Assembly (NCBI GenBank): GCA_019918135.1
Contig: WBZZ01003686.1
Location: 81,001-145,000 of the forward strand
Direction of reading: 5' to 3'
DNA: 64,000 bases
From: Paulinella micropora
Taxonomy: Eukaryota > Cercozoa > Imbricatea > Euglyphida > Paulinellidae
In this document: positions 43,236 through 54,475 of the stretch, piece by piece
Numbering within the stretch: position 1 is the stretch's first letter
How the letters are laid out: every line of letters begins with the position of its first letter
The notes under the pieces: generated by a model
Seen by the model: the letters and a program-made list of their open reading frames with translations, nothing else
The model's database searches: none
Told to the model about the DNA's origin: nothing
Program-made: the position numbers and the translations under genes

Positions 43236-46200
43236 ATGCCACCACCCCTTCCATCAGCACCAAGACCGAGTGAAAATGTGAGGGAACTATTGAAGACTAG
43301 GGCACATTTGCGGGAAACTAAGACAAGGGAAGCGAAGAAGCGTGAGGTAAAACTTGTAGAACTAAGACTAATAAAAAACATATGTATAAATGGTTGTACA
43401 TACCCTTTCAAAGACCTTGATATTATTGCTGTTGACATTCAAGACAACAAAAAAAATTGATTTTTCTGTTTTGGTTGGAATTTCAGTTTTGGTTGGAATT
43501 TTGATTTTGGGTGAAAATTTGAATTTTTCAAATTAACGGCTATATTCGTCCGCAAAATATCGTAAATTTTCGCGAAATGTTACCGTTAAATTTGAAAATT
43601 TGAATTTTTGTCACAAAAATGAAAAACTGTCACAAAAATGAAAATCTGACACAAAAATGAAAAACTAATTTTTGTTGTTGTCTTGAATGTCAACAGCAAT
43701 AACTTCTATGATATGGATGCGATTGAAATATCAATCATGAGAGCAGTTAAGGATGCCAAAAATAGAGGTCTGACAAACGAAGCAAGTCTTCATGTTAAGT
43801 TTGGGTATATAACAGATGCCGATGATGGTAAGTTTTACAAGTGGAAAACTTTTAACTCAGTTAAATTAAAAGATATAGATGATTTGTTTCACGACATATA
43901 TCTATACAACGAACAAAATCTTGAAGCCAGTGCGAATGGATATGAAAGAATTATTCAACATGTAACTATTCAAATTATTCAAGAAGATGGAGGCGGTTGT
44001 AATCTCTCAGGAAGTGATAAGAAACATAAAACAGATGAAGGAATTCATATTAATCCAAGGAGTAAGGATAATAGTTGTTTCTTCTATGTTTTTAAGGATA
44101 TATTAAATTTACCAGTGAAAGTTAAATCAAAACTTAATAAAAAAGTATGTAATGATATTAGACAAGAATTCAACCTTGAACATAATTCATATATACCACT
44201 TTCAATAGGATATGAAATCTTAAAAAATATTGTATTGAAGGTAAGTATTTTGAATTGAATGATGCGACAACGAAACAGACATTCAAAAACTATGAAGACC
44301 CTTTAATATCCGCGGATGTGCTTTGCTATCTAAGTAAGGGACATTATATGGTTATAAAAAGAAATAAAAATAAGTGTCCAGATTGCTTTTCAACTTATTT
44401 TAATAAGCACACTTGTAATAATAAAAGAATTACATATGCGGCTGCTAAATTAAGGAAACAAATCGACCGATATGAAAGTTTATTAACAACCTTTAAGGAG
44501 ATGAGTTATAATAATCAAGATGAGATTTTTCATGATGATTTAGAAACATATAGAAATGCGCTTGAAATCCATACCGCGTATATAGCAGGTTATACGATTG
44601 CGGATATTGGTTTTTAAATATGTTGCTGGCGATGATTGTATTTCAAAACTAATTGATATAATCTTTCAATATGCTGAAGACTTAGCGAAAAGAAAACCGA
44701 AAGCGACATTTTATGTTAATGCTTTTAATGGTAGTAAATTTGACCATTACTTTTTACAAAAAGAGTTTATTAAAAGAAAGATAAAAAGCACTCCGTTAAT
44801 CAATAACGGGGCGATAATTTCAATGGAATACAAAAATATAAAATTCTGGGACTTGTCTAAGCACACAGAAGGATAAAAAGAACCTTGAAAGTTTGGGATG
44901 TAATGTTTTAAAAGGCGATTTTGACCATGAAAAAGCGAAACGATGGGAAGAAATGGGCGATGATATGAAAAAAGAATGTTTATCGTATTTAGAAAAAGAT
45001 GTTATGGGATTGAAGGAACTATACGAAACACTAAATAAACCCATATATGAAGAACATAAAACGAACTTATCGGAGTTTATGTCTACGTCTTCTTTAACCT
45101 TTAATCTTTGGAAAAAGAAAATTGATAAACAATACATAATTCAACTTCCAAAGTTAGAACAAGAAGCGGATTTTAGAAAGCATTATATGGTGCTAGAACT
45201 TATCTAAGCAAAAGGCGATTTATTTCAGAACAATATCAAAAATACATAAACGGCGAAATTGATTTTGATGAGGTTAAAGATTATCTTATTGATGCGGATG
45301 TTGTAAGTCTTTATCCAACGGCAATGCTTGAAAATTATATGACGGGCGAAATTAAGAAATACGAAGCAGAAATGAAAGGGAAACTAGGAATATATAATGT
45401 TGATTACATATCTCCAAAAAATCTATTACATCCACTGGTTCCTTATAGAGATAGTAAGGGGTGTTTAAAGTGGGAGTTAAGAGATATGAAAAACCAATGG
45501 CTCACTTCTGTTGATATTGAAGATATGATTGAACTTGGATACAAAGTCGAAATAAAACGAGGCTATTATACAGAAGGAGCCGAACCAGTATTCAAAGATT
45601 ACATATTAGAGTTATTTAAACGAAAACAAAATTCAAAAAAAGGCACACCGCAGTATTTGTTAGCAAAGTTATTTATGAATGCTTTATGAGGAAAGACAAT
45701 TCAAAGACCGATTAATTCTGTAAGCAAATTCATAACAAAAAATCATGAGTATTGGAAATTCTGGGCTAAACATGTGATAACCGATATTGAAAAGTTTGAA
45801 GAGGCTAATGGTGAATTATGGTTAATTTCTGGTATTCCAAGAGATGACAAATTGAAAGAAGAAAAAATTACAAAGCCCACTCACTGCGGGGCATTTATAC
45901 TAGCATACAGCAGACGAATTATGTATAAGTATATGACTGAAGCCAACCCAGACAACGACCCCGACAGAGATTATTATTATACAGATACAGACAGCATTCA
46001 AAGCCATGTAAGAAACATTGAACGAATTAAAAGATTTAGAGATAAAACAATCGGCGGAATGGATGATGACCTTGGAACAGATTGTAAAATAATAAGAGGA
46101 ATATGGGTAGCACCAAAATTGTATATGTTGGAGTATGTAAAGAAAGATGAAGAAAAAGGTAAAACTCATTTCCACTTTAGAGGAAAAGGTTTGGATTTGA

Positions 46201-46445
46201 AAAAATTAAATCCAACCGCTTATGAATTAATGGATAAGGGTGAAAGTTCAACTAATACCAGAGACTTTATAATGAAGAAAATACATACTAGCAGAAACAG
46301 CAAACAACAACACATTGAGCATTTTAGCATACAACACCAAAAGAATGTAGTAAAAGTAGTTAATAAAACAAGATGGTGCGGGCGTGAGTTTATCAACGAA
46401 AATGATAGTATCCCTTACGGCTTCGTGTCCGTTCTTAAAATTTAA
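43236..46445 (+). pseudogene. Protein-primed family B DNA polymerase, disrupted
   Basis: Homologue of the copy A polymerase broken into at least seven frames. Recognisable parts: MPPPLPSAPRPSENV start; OTU-like Cys in DNSCFFYVFKDIL and His in GHYMVIKR; zinc knuckle CPDCF..YFNKHTC; Exo I DDLETY; Exo II NAFNGSKFDHYF; Exo III YLEKDVMG; Pol A DADVVSLYPTAM; Pol B NAL-stop-GKTIQ (TGA at about 45,687 in place of the motif Tyr); Pol C YTDTDS; C-terminus REFINENDSIPYG. It is interrupted by a 274-bp MITE at 43,426-43,699 and by frameshifts near 44,240, 44,615, 44,875, 45,200 and 45,700. Not functional. Confidence 0.92.
43426..43699. mobile_element. 274-bp MITE inserted in the polymerase gene, TA target duplication
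   Basis: Ends TTGCTGTTGACATTCAAGAC and its reverse complement form a perfect ~26-bp inverted repeat, flanked by TA on both sides (43,424-43,425 and 43,700-43,701). Removing the element plus one TA rejoins GAT ATT AAC TTC, encoding the DINF that copy A has. TA duplication suggests Tc1/mariner-type mobilisation. The core AACGGCTATATTCGTCC..GCGAAATGTTACCGTT is shared with the MITE at 33,029-33,328. Confidence 0.9.
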
Positions 46446-46501
46446 TAATAATCAATTAATTAATTTTTTCCATAAAATTTTTTACCACTCTATATAGACC
46501 A

Positions 46502-46789
46502 ATGACCACCCTCACCAGATTATGTGAGAAGTTTGAGAAACTCTCTATTGAAAATAAAAAAGAAACATTTTCTATTACCGATGTTAAAAAGATAATTACT
46601 GACGAAATCCAAATGATTGAAAATGCACGGGCAGGCAAGCCAAGGGATATTTTTCCATTCGGTAAGTATAAAGGTAAAAAAATTCAAGATGTTGCAACTA
46701 TTGATAAGCCATATCTTGAATGGGTCATGAAACAGCCGTGGTTTGAAAAATTTACAGACATTAAAAATGAAGTAAAAAAATATATTTAA
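46502..46789 (+). CDS. Protein with ExoX-like C-terminal domain (short form)
   Basis: 95 residues, near-identical to copy A 8,301-8,588, with FPFGKYKGKKIQDVATIDKP and YLEWVMKQPWF. CTCTATATAGACCA precedes the ATG. Intact, unlike the polymerase just upstream. Confidence 0.68.
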   Translation: MTTLTRLCEKFEKLSIENKKETFSITDVKKIITDEIQMIENARAGKPRDIFPFGKYKGKKIQDVATIDKPYLEWVMKQPWFEKFTDIKNEVKKYI

Positions 46790-46918
46790 TGATATTTTGT
46801 TCTGACTTCGTCGTCACAAAACATCGTTTTTCTTTTAATTATTTTTTCTTTAAATTTTTTTTCCGATGTTTTAGAATAAGCGAGAGTGCGTAGCACGAAG
46901 CGCGATTCTAAAATATCA
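46790..46918 (+). promoter_or_regulatory. Two-part hairpin module before the long ExoX-C-like gene
   Basis: AAAACATCG (about 46,812) pairs with CGATGTTTT (46,865-46,872). Then TTTTAGAAT (46,869-46,877) pairs with ATTCTAAAA (46,905-46,913) around GTGC-GTA-GCAC, followed by TATCA and the ATG at 46,919. The two stems share the TTTT, so they are mutually exclusive. Confidence 0.65.
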
Positions 46919-47371
46919 ATGACTGACCTGAACACCAAACAAGACTACTTGAATGAAATTGAAAAATGGAATCTTGACAGCGGCAATGTCAAAATGCCAA
47001 CAATTAAATGGACTAAGCCTGACATTGTATCTTTCTATGAGCAATACAAGCCGAGGGACGACAATGTGAAAGTAGTTATTCCGTTGGAGGCCACATTAGA
47101 AAAAATGATGGAGGAACCAAGCACACCATTTAAGGAAACAGATTTAAAAGAGACTGGAATTACCGAAATCAAGGCTAATGTGGGCGAAGAAATAGCGAAT
47201 GCTACATGTACAGAAGAAGGATGTATATTAAAGAAAGATGTTGTTCTTCAATATGGTAAGTATAAAAAAATGAAAATTGAAGATGTTGCTAAGATTGATA
47301 AACCATACCTTGAATATTTAATTCAACAACCTTATTTTAATAACAAAGATGCGGTAAAAAAATATCTTTGA
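46919..47371 (+). CDS. Protein with ExoX-like C-terminal domain (long form)
   Basis: 150 residues, counterpart of copy A 7,823-8,272 (MTDLNTKQDYLNEIEKW; LQYGKYKKMKIEDVAKIDKP; YLEYLIQQPYF). B has an extra NATCTEEGCILKK insertion before the domain and lacks a DLEQNQHYDN segment. Start chosen at the ATG after the hairpin because it matches A; an upstream in-frame ATG at 46,886 lies inside the hairpin. Confidence 0.67.
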   Translation: MTDLNTKQDYLNEIEKWNLDSGNVKMPTIKWTKPDIVSFYEQYKPRDDNVKVVIPLEATLEKMMEEPSTPFKETDLKETGITEIKANVGEEIANATCTEEGCILKKDVVLQYGKYKKMKIEDVAKIDKPYLEYLIQQPYFNNKDAVKKYL

Positions 47372-47406
47372 TATCATATTACCTTCATTGTTTTTTTTTT
47401 TCTGTA

Positions 47407-48640
47407 TCACTGATCCTCAATAAAATTAGCAATAATATTGATATTTCCTCCTCCACCAGCAGAGACAGACTTCTGTGTAAAAGTCAATACATCACTCGGT
47501 GATAGGTATATATCATAACTTCTAAGATTGATTGTTGAGTTGATTGAGAATTTACATATAGTTTAAAAATTGTTGTTCCATTTGTGATAGCACTCGCCTT
47601 TGTGTCAGTATCTACAATTGAATACTTAGAATCAACATCTGCAAAACTTGCTCCAGTTAGTGTTCCATTTAATACCATTCTGACAACATTTGACTTAGTA
47701 TCTTCATTTGTAATACTTATCAAAGTTGGATTGAATAATTTATTAAATTAGCACCGCCCGCATCAAATACCGCTTTGTTTCTTATATTGATAATAGGACT
47801 TTCAGTGGTGTTTGCTGCTTTAATTCCTTCCACTTCGTTTGTTATACTGGTATTAATAGTATTCGTTCCCTCAATGAATAAACTGGCACTCGCTGTTTTA
47901 AGTGATTGTATTCCAGTCTTTGCATCATTTCTCATTACTGCCGTAAAAGGTAATGTCGTATTTCGCAGGCTTACACCAGTATTAGCATTCGCATACTCAA
48001 TCATATGAACTAATTGAAATAATCCTGTTATGGGATTTTCAATATAAAACTTAATAGCACCAAAACCTAAATATTGAAATTGAATTTGAAATACATTTCC
48101 TTTGCTCCAGTCTAAGTTTGGCATAGCATAATTTCCATTGCAAGGGTCGTCCCAGTCTTCTTGGTCAATATAATCTACAGCACCTCCCGCACAATGTGCG
48201 ATATTCATTCCTGCTTGATTTTTGTAAAAATAAAATCCATCAGCGAGATCATTTCCTATTCCAATAAATGAATAGTAATCTTTTGTATCATCCGTTGTCC
48301 ATAGAGCAGTAAAGCGGGCTAGGACACCCATTCCAGTTCTATATTTTATTCTCCTTTTACTTACCAGACTAGCAACAGCCGCTGCATCAGCAGTTGTTTT
48401 CAATTCAGCCATATTATTCAAAAATGACACAGATGATTTTGTTTCTGTTTTTGTCCATATCCTAGTATTAATGGTATATGGAAAGATTTCTTGTAATACT
48501 GATGTTAATTGACCTACTACTGCTTCGCCAAAAGCGGTTTTTGAATTATTTGTTTCAATATCGCCATCATATCCAACACTGACATTTATAAATTCTCCGT
48601 CTGGATTTTGTGCGATTAAATTTCTCTGGTGAGTAGTCAT
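47407..48640 (-). pseudogene. Fibre-like/attachment structural protein, two frameshifts
   Basis: Homologue of 6,492-7,715. Reads from 48,640 (MTTHQRNLIAQNP) through YRTGMGVLARFTALWTT and IGIGNDLADGFYFY to about 47,725, shifts frame, continues to about 47,530 (NVVRMVLNGTLTGA), shifts again and ends near 47,407 with a match to the copy A C-terminus. The central domain is almost identical to A, whereas the N-terminal and C-terminal parts differ. Confidence 0.75.
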
Positions 48641-48734
48641 TGTTTTTGTTTTTGACTACCTCAAAAACAAATGTGTTATATTGAATGGAAAAAAAAATAA
48701 AATCTAAATTTTTTAAATTTTTTGTTTTGGCAGT

Positions 48735-50192
48735 TTATGAAATGGAAATTATATTTGCCTTAACCTGAACCTCCCGCTGAGTGATTGCTACACTTACATG
48801 CTGATGAGCATTATTCTGTGTAGTGCTAATGAACTCCCATCGTCGCTCATTGGAAAGGTCAAGCCCACTAACTTCATTTTGGTCTTTGCTCCACAGCGGG
48901 CGGGTATTATCCCAAGTATCAACCCAGAACCAGTTGTATTGATACACATTTGAATTCATCAAAACAGAACCTTCAAGTTTAGGTTTCAAGCACATATAAT
49001 CTTCAAAACTAGCGGGAAATATTTCAAATTCCTGAAGTCGTGCCCCGTCAAGTGTGGTGTGAAAACTGGTAGTCTTAGCGTTTGCTCTGTTATCAATATC
49101 ATAAGCGGTATTCTTGTTTTCGGTGTTGTTAAAGAGTGTGTGATAAATTTTCTTCAACCTTTTACCATGCCCCCTATCAAAGCGAAGAATAATGTTTTGT
49201 GTAGTTGATTGAGCAATGGAATTTTTATAAACATAAGGATAATCAACAGTAAAACTCATACCCTCAGGACTCGCCACCTTTTGTTGAATTGATTGAATGA
49301 CATCGGGATAAGTCTCTACGGCAAGGAACAAGTTAAGACTAGAAACACTTACATTACCAGCGGCAGCAACAAGCACTCCTCCACCCGGTGACGAAGCATC
49401 GTTATTGTAATAATAAATTTTAGGGGTCTGTTCCCATACAATACGTATATTCAAAATCTCTGGAAACATAACAGTCTTATCAAGAGCGAAAATGGTATTG
49501 TAAAGCATACCGAGATTAATTTTAACAGCGATAGAAGGCTCAGCAGAAGTAGCCGCACCACCAGAGAAATACTTAGCCTCATTATATTCAACATTAACAA
49601 GGCTATAGGTTCCAGCAGTGCCATCAGATAGAGCGGAATCGTCGTGGCGACGAGCATTTACACTAGGAACTTTGTAGTATGTTTGAATTGCGTCTCTAAC
49701 AGTATCGTAGGCTACTGAAGTATCAATTGCTCGTCTTTCTGCTCTACTACCGATAACAATCTTTCCAGCATTACACTTTTGAAGCATACATCCCGCACCA
49801 CTTCCATTATCGTGGTTTTCAAGTGTTAGAAAGTCCTTCATAGAAGTTTCGGCCTTCCAAATAATCTTCGTAAAATTACCAACTTCATTTACATCACACA
49901 GATAAACACCGCTACGGGTTTGAAGTTGAATTTGTCTAATAGGAGCCAGACAATCCATATAGCATTTTTTATAGTTCGCGGCAATTGATGGTGGGGCATA
50001 AGTAAAACTCAAAACAGAGCGGGCTAAGTTAGATGGCCTGCTGATAAGGTCAAAGTTGCTTTCTTGTCCTCCTGCGGTAGTAACAGTAATAGCTCCCGCA
50101 CCTTCTCGCGGAGTTAGTTTATTCAAACGATACGAAGCACTGATGTAGTCGGTTCTGGAAAAGTCTAGTTCGCCTCCGTGTTGAGTCGGCAT
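48735..50192 (-). CDS. Major capsid protein (double jelly-roll)
   Basis: Intact 485-residue capsid protein starting MPTQHGGELDFSRTDYIS. Shares with copy A the landmarks GVYLCD, GCMLQKCNA, FALDK.VMFPEIL, DYPYVYKNSI, QNIILRFDRGHGKRL and WDNTRPLWSKDQNEVSGLDL, but is clearly diverged elsewhere, notably residues 140-290 (exposed loops in this fold). Assigned as capsid from size, position between minor capsid and fibre genes, and family pattern. This is the only complete capsid gene in the window. Confidence 0.85.
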   Translation of the reverse strand: MPTQHGGELDFSRTDYISASYRLNKLTPREGAGAITVTTAGGQESNFDLISRPSNLARSVLSFTYAPPSIAANYKKCYMDCLAPIRQIQLQTRSGVYLCDVNEVGNFTKIIWKAETSMKDFLTLENHDNGSGAGCMLQKCNAGKIVIGSRAERRAIDTSVAYDTVRDAIQTYYKVPSVNARRHDDSALSDGTAGTYSLVNVEYNEAKYFSGGAATSAEPSIAVKINLGMLYNTIFALDKTVMFPEILNIRIVWEQTPKIYYYNNDASSPGGGVLVAAAGNVSVSSLNLFLAVETYPDVIQSIQQKVASPEGMSFTVDYPYVYKNSIAQSTTQNIILRFDRGHGKRLKKIYHTLFNNTENKNTAYDIDNRANAKTTSFHTTLDGARLQEFEIFPASFEDYMCLKPKLEGSVLMNSNVYQYNWFWVDTWDNTRPLWSKDQNEVSGLDLSNERRWEFISTTQNNAHQHVSVAITQREVQVKANIISIS

Positions 50193-50390
50193 TTTGTTTT
50201 TTTTTTAAAGTAGTGTAAATTAACTAATTCACCAGAATATATTTATAGAAAAAAATAAATAATTCCAAAATAATTAATTTAGTCGATACCATGCTATCGA
50301 CAATTGTCCTAAGGGACTAATTTATCTCTGTTTCAAAAGATTGAAGAATGATGTAAATAAATTAAAATAATTAGTCTCTCTGTAAATTAA

Positions 50391-51134
50391 TCATGTCATT
50401 ACAATACCTAATCCATTAAGATTAATCGCTTGGTCGTTTTCGTCTGTAAGATAAAACCGATACACATTATTTGAACTGGCGGATAATTTCTTACCATACT
50501 CAGACCCACTTCCGTCGTATATAACGGCTCCAAATGGAATTTCGTTGGCGGTGTATATTTCTTGTAGCACATGATTATCTCCTTCACCAACTAAGTCCGA
50601 TTGAAGGTATAAAGTCTTTTCCCCAGTTAGAATAATCACATTTGGCGATTTAATGAAATCATTAGCGAAGACATATGTTGAATTTCTATCAAAACCCATA
50701 ACCTCGTGAATGCGGGTATCGGTATCAAATATAAACCGCGGTTGAATACCTCCGTTATTTGAAACACTGAATGTTAATTTACCATCCTCCGCTTCTGTGT
50801 TTGTATTGTTGCTTGAGACAACATAAGTATAGTCATTCGGACTTTCTGCCGTCAGTACCTCCGACAACTTATTTTTTAGATTGTTCATTGTGTAGTTTCC
50901 CTCAGGTATCGTAATTAAAGCCTCATACCCGTCTTCGCTAAGTGTAAAGGTATTATATGGCGAAGCCACAGAGTAATACGACTTTGGAACATAGATATGA
51001 AGAATTTTACAATGTGTGGGATTGTCTAGTGATTTTAAGTTTATTTCGTGTGTAAAGTCGCTATCTGTGCCTGTTATTCTATTTTTACTATTTATGTAAT
51101 AGATACCCGAACTTCTACCTCCCTTGTACTCCAT
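50391..51134 (-). CDS. Minor capsid (penton-type) protein, 3'-truncated by TGA
   Basis: 247 residues from MEYKGGRSSG. Nearly identical to copy A (4,036-4,848) up to LNGLG.VMT, where a TGA replaces the following Leu codon; the next 22 codons of the A protein remain readable downstream to 50,322 (FFNLLKQR). So the tail was lost recently. Upstream an ORF extension exists, but the copy A start and the hairpin GACC-GAA-GGTC just before the ATG support this start. Confidence 0.75.
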   Translation of the reverse strand: MEYKGGRSSGIYYINSKNRITGTDSDFTHEINLKSLDNPTHCKILHIYVPKSYYSVASPYNTFTLSEDGYEALITIPEGNYTMNNLKNKLSEVLTAESPNDYTYVVSSNNTNTEAEDGKLTFSVSNNGGIQPRFIFDTDTRIHEVMGFDRNSTYVFANDFIKSPNVIILTGEKTLYLQSDLVGEGDNHVLQEIYTANEIPFGAVIYDGSGSEYGKKLSASSNNVYRFYLTDENDQAINLNGLGIVMT

Positions 51135-51258
51135 GCTACGACCTTCGGTCTCCGCTTGCTTCGCCACTTCGTGCTCATGTTTAACTTTTAGTCTATAGAT
51201 GTATCCATATCTTATTAAAAAAAACGATGTTTGTTGAAGACGAAGTCTGAAACAAATA

Positions 51259-53046
51259 TCAAATGTATGTATCAAAATTACCATAACCATTCTGTGCTTT
51301 TAATTTCTCCGCTTCTTCTTCTTTTAAGTCTATATAGCCACTAGCAAACTTAAATCGGTTGCCTTTCGTCCGCTCCATTAAAAATCTCATACTATGCCAA
51401 CCACATGTGTCTGAGGTGTTTGATTGTTGCTTTACTTGATTGACCTTCATTAAAAAATAACTATCGGGATGGCTTCGGTCAATTAGTTGTTTCATTTGTT
51501 GTTGAAAGTCTTCTGTCGGCTCGTAAAGTGCTAATGGGTCATACACTTCAACACTCCTGTCTTTATCTAGACTTATCCATACGGCGATCCAATGAGACCC
51601 CGCTTGTTTATGATTGTCCAAATTCATAATAAATCCGTATCGCTTTCTTTTTTCTGGATTTAGTTTGTAAATTTCATCACTGGCTATCGCTCCGAGATAC
51701 CATCCATATTTTTTCATTATGTCGTCTATTTCATTAGTCATTAAACCGCGACCCTCTCCTTGTAATGGAACTTGCTCTTGCTGTTGCTCTGGTGTCTCCG
51801 CGATGAGTGGCTTTGCCACGATGTTCTGCTCCGCAGAACTTGTTCTCGTGGGTATGGTTGTCTCCTCTTGCTGTTGTTGCTGTGACTCCACAGAACTTGT
51901 GCTCGGGGGTAGTGCTACATCTGTCGGTTGTGTCTCCGCTGGTTGCGGATTTTTCATTTCAAATATAAGTTGTTTAGCATCTGGGTCATTTCAAATATAA
52001 GTTGTTTAGCATCTGGAGAATTTTCAAAACGGGGCGGGTCTATTGGCGATAGAGTGCTATTTACAGGAGTTTTTTTTTCTTCATTCTTTTTGCTTTCATT
52101 TTTAGCAATCATTTTTGTTGTAAATTCTTCTAGTTTATCCCATCCATCTTCTGCCGATGATATGTTTTCAGTGATTTTTTGTGTGTATAACCATCTCTTT
52201 AAACTAGTGGCGTAGTCGTTTGAACCTTTGTTTTTTATCATAGGGATATTAATGCCTGCTTTTTTAAGGTGATTTATTATTGTATGATTTTTCATTTTTT
52301 GACACGTTTTTTTCTTGATTTCTCAGAGAACATTTCATCAATAATTCTTCGTCTCTTTTCTTCTTCCAAATCTTTTTCTTGTTTATTTACTTTGTCAGTT
52401 ATATCAGTTATTTTTGGGGAAGATGTAGTTTCGGTTTTCTTTGGTTTATTTATAGTTGAAGGGGTATTCGGTTTCGCTATAAACGGCTGTGCAACTGGAG
52501 CCGTCAATAATCCCTGTCTATGTCGTTGTTCTGCCTGTAGTTCCTGAATAAGTCGTTGTTCCTTCTTCTGTTCCCTAGGCTTTTCTTCCTGTCTTTCCTT
52601 AATCTCCGCCAGTTGTTTTTTATGATCCCTGTTCATTATTTCATTTAGTTCCTTAGTATCTGCTTTGATTTTTCTTTCTAGCCTCTTCTTCTCCTCTTCT
52701 ATCTCATCCCGTTTCTTCTTTTCCTTTTCTTCCTCGTCATGTATTAACTCATATTTCTTTTGTAAGTTGCTTTGTATCTGGTTTCTGTTCTCGTGTTCAA
52801 GACGATTGAAATCAGATTTGATTTTTTTTCCGTTGGTTTGCGGCCCTGTCTTTGTGGGCTCGGCTTACCAATATATTTCATAAAAAGTTTAACGATTTGT
52901 AATGTGCTTAAATCATTTGTTTTCTTACCAAAATTAAGATAATATTTTTTACCCTTCTGGATAATATAAGGTCTCCCGCTCTTATTCCTATAAACTCTAG
53001 GTGGACGGACTTTTGCCTTTTTCTTATTAGTCTTTTTAGCGACCAT
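51259..53046 (-). pseudogene. Adenovirus-type maturation protease, broken
   Basis: Same protein as copy A 2,147-3,877 but split into four frames: 53,046-52,820 (KAKVRPPRVYRNKSGRPYI), a charged coiled-coil part to 52,292, a middle part to 51,954, and the catalytic part to 51,259 with SHWIAVW, VEVYDPLA and DTCGWHSM. One break is a 31-bp tandem duplication at about 51,955-52,016; others sit in poly-A/T runs. The catalytic domain itself is uninterrupted. Confidence 0.88.
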
Positions 53047-53097
53047 TGTATATAATTAAAAAAAAAATATTTTCAATTTGTTTGTATGAAAAATCAT

Positions 53098-53409
53098 TTA
53101 ATGAAACTTTACAGCACCTCCTCGTTGCTTACCATATCCGAGTTTTGCGGCAGTAGCACTAACACTACCCGCGTAAGGCACCCCAACACTACTCAATGCC
53201 CCCGCAGTCCTAGAGATTACCTTATTATCGCGAAGGAATTTATTAACAGCCAAGGCAGTTTTTCCGACCTTAGCCCAGTTAATCTTTCCTCCCTTTTGTC
53301 CGCATCCCTTCTTCTTGGTTTTCTTTTTTCCTCCCTTCTGTGGCATTGATGGATTGTATCCGATGTTATATCCTGATGGTTGTGAAATTATCTCTGGCGA
53401 TACTGGCAT
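53098..53409 (-). CDS. Small basic glycine-rich protein
   Basis: 103 residues, counterpart of 1,701-2,033, lacking the VSRTSPRLS insertion of A. QKGGKK, QKGGKINW, KLGYGKQRGG conserved. Intact. Confidence 0.65.
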   Translation of the reverse strand: MPVSPEIISQPSGYNIGYNPSMPQKGGKKKTKKKGCGQKGGKINWAKVGKTALAVNKFLRDNKVISRTAGALSSVGVPYAGSVSATAAKLGYGKQRGGAVKFH

Positions 53410-53649
53410 ATATTAGAAAGATTTTAAAAAATCTTTCAGCAAAAATATAAAAAATAATTCTAAAAATATTATTTGATATTTTATTCACCCGCTACGCGGT
53501 TTCATAAAACATCGTTTTTTACTTTTTCACGATGTTTATGGAAGGGACTATGTCCCTTTCCAAACCCGTGGGGGTATGGTAGGGGGTTTCACCCCCTCCA
53601 AACAAACGAGAATGAGTGAAACGAATGAGAGTGTAGTTGATAAATATCA
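53410..53649 (-). terminator. Hairpin-rich spacer after the ATPase gene
   Basis: Inverted repeats in a row: CCGC-TAC-GCGG (near 53,490), AAAACATCG/CGATGTTT (53,506-53,537), GGAAGGGAC/GTCCCTTTCC (53,540-53,561), AGGGGGT-TTC-ACCCCCT (53,581-53,597), and the block with GAGTGAAACGAATGAG (53,601-53,646) that in copy A follows the protease gene instead. The hairpins here differ from those after the ATPase of copy A. Confidence 0.6.
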
Positions 53650-54465
53650 TTATTTCAGGCGGTAAGCAAAATTTTTTCTTAACTCATCATCAACACTTGA
53701 GACATAAAGAAAATTAAATCTCTCCTTTGTTGCTTCGTGACACTTTTGAAGAAAGTAGTCAAAGTCAAAAGATAAGTCCAAATGTTTATACACGAGTTCC
53801 ATTTTATCCTGAGACTGGCTTGGAAAGATTAACAAATAATCTAACTGATTAATGGCTTCTGGCCGTAGGTCGTTCAAATACTGGCTTGACATAATAACCT
53901 TTGATTTATAGTGTCTGTTCTTTTTTAACAAATCACTTACGGACTTGTCTCTTAATCCACTTCCTAAATCATCCAAAACAAAAACAACCTCTGGCGAAAT
54001 ATACTTGCTGGGTCGTTCTTTTTGTTCTGTAGTTTTCTTTTTTTCTTCTTTTCCAAAGTATAAAAATTGTGGTTTCTCTATTTCCTCTTTGTCCTGTTTT
54101 ACTTCTCCTTCGTGTTGCTCGTCATGTCTGTTCAGTTTGTCTAACTCATAATCAATGACATTAACACCATCTGATTTAAGAAAGGTATATATTGCCATCG
54201 GGTTGCCTCTGTTCTTAAAGTGCTTTACCATTGCTTTATAAATGTAGTCCTTGTGTATCGTTGAAGCAATAATGACAATACGGGTTTTTCTGTCTGTCGT
54301 CCGTTTCAGTATTTCAAAGAGTGCTGTCGTCTTACCGCTCTTCTTACGGGCGAGTAGAAATATGTTAGCATACGGCTCATTAAATAATTTATAACCTTTT
54401 GCTTTTTTGTTTCCATCACCCTCTTGTTTTACGGGCTTCACCTTGACATCATTGATTTTTTGCAT
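53650..54465 (-). CDS. FtsK/HerA-type DNA-packaging ATPase
   Basis: Intact 271-residue ATPase: Walker A ARKKSGKTTA, Walker B VFVLDDLGSG, then MSSQYLNDLRPE. Start is the MQKINDVKVKP methionine, matching copy A; an upstream in-frame extension overlaps the previous gene. Nearly identical to copy A, in contrast to the polymerase and capsid. Drives genome packaging into the capsid (family role). Confidence 0.9.
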   Translation of the reverse strand: MQKINDVKVKPVKQEGDGNKKAKGYKLFNEPYANIFLLARKKSGKTTALFEILKRTTDRKTRIVIIASTIHKDYIYKAMVKHFKNRGNPMAIYTFLKSDGVNVIDYELDKLNRHDEQHEGEVKQDKEEIEKPQFLYFGKEEKKKTTEQKERPSKYISPEVVFVLDDLGSGLRDKSVSDLLKKNRHYKSKVIMSSQYLNDLRPEAINQLDYLLIFPSQSQDKMELVYKHLDLSFDFDYFLQKCHEATKERFNFLYVSSVDDELRKNFAYRLK

Positions 54466-54475
54466 CGTGTATATT

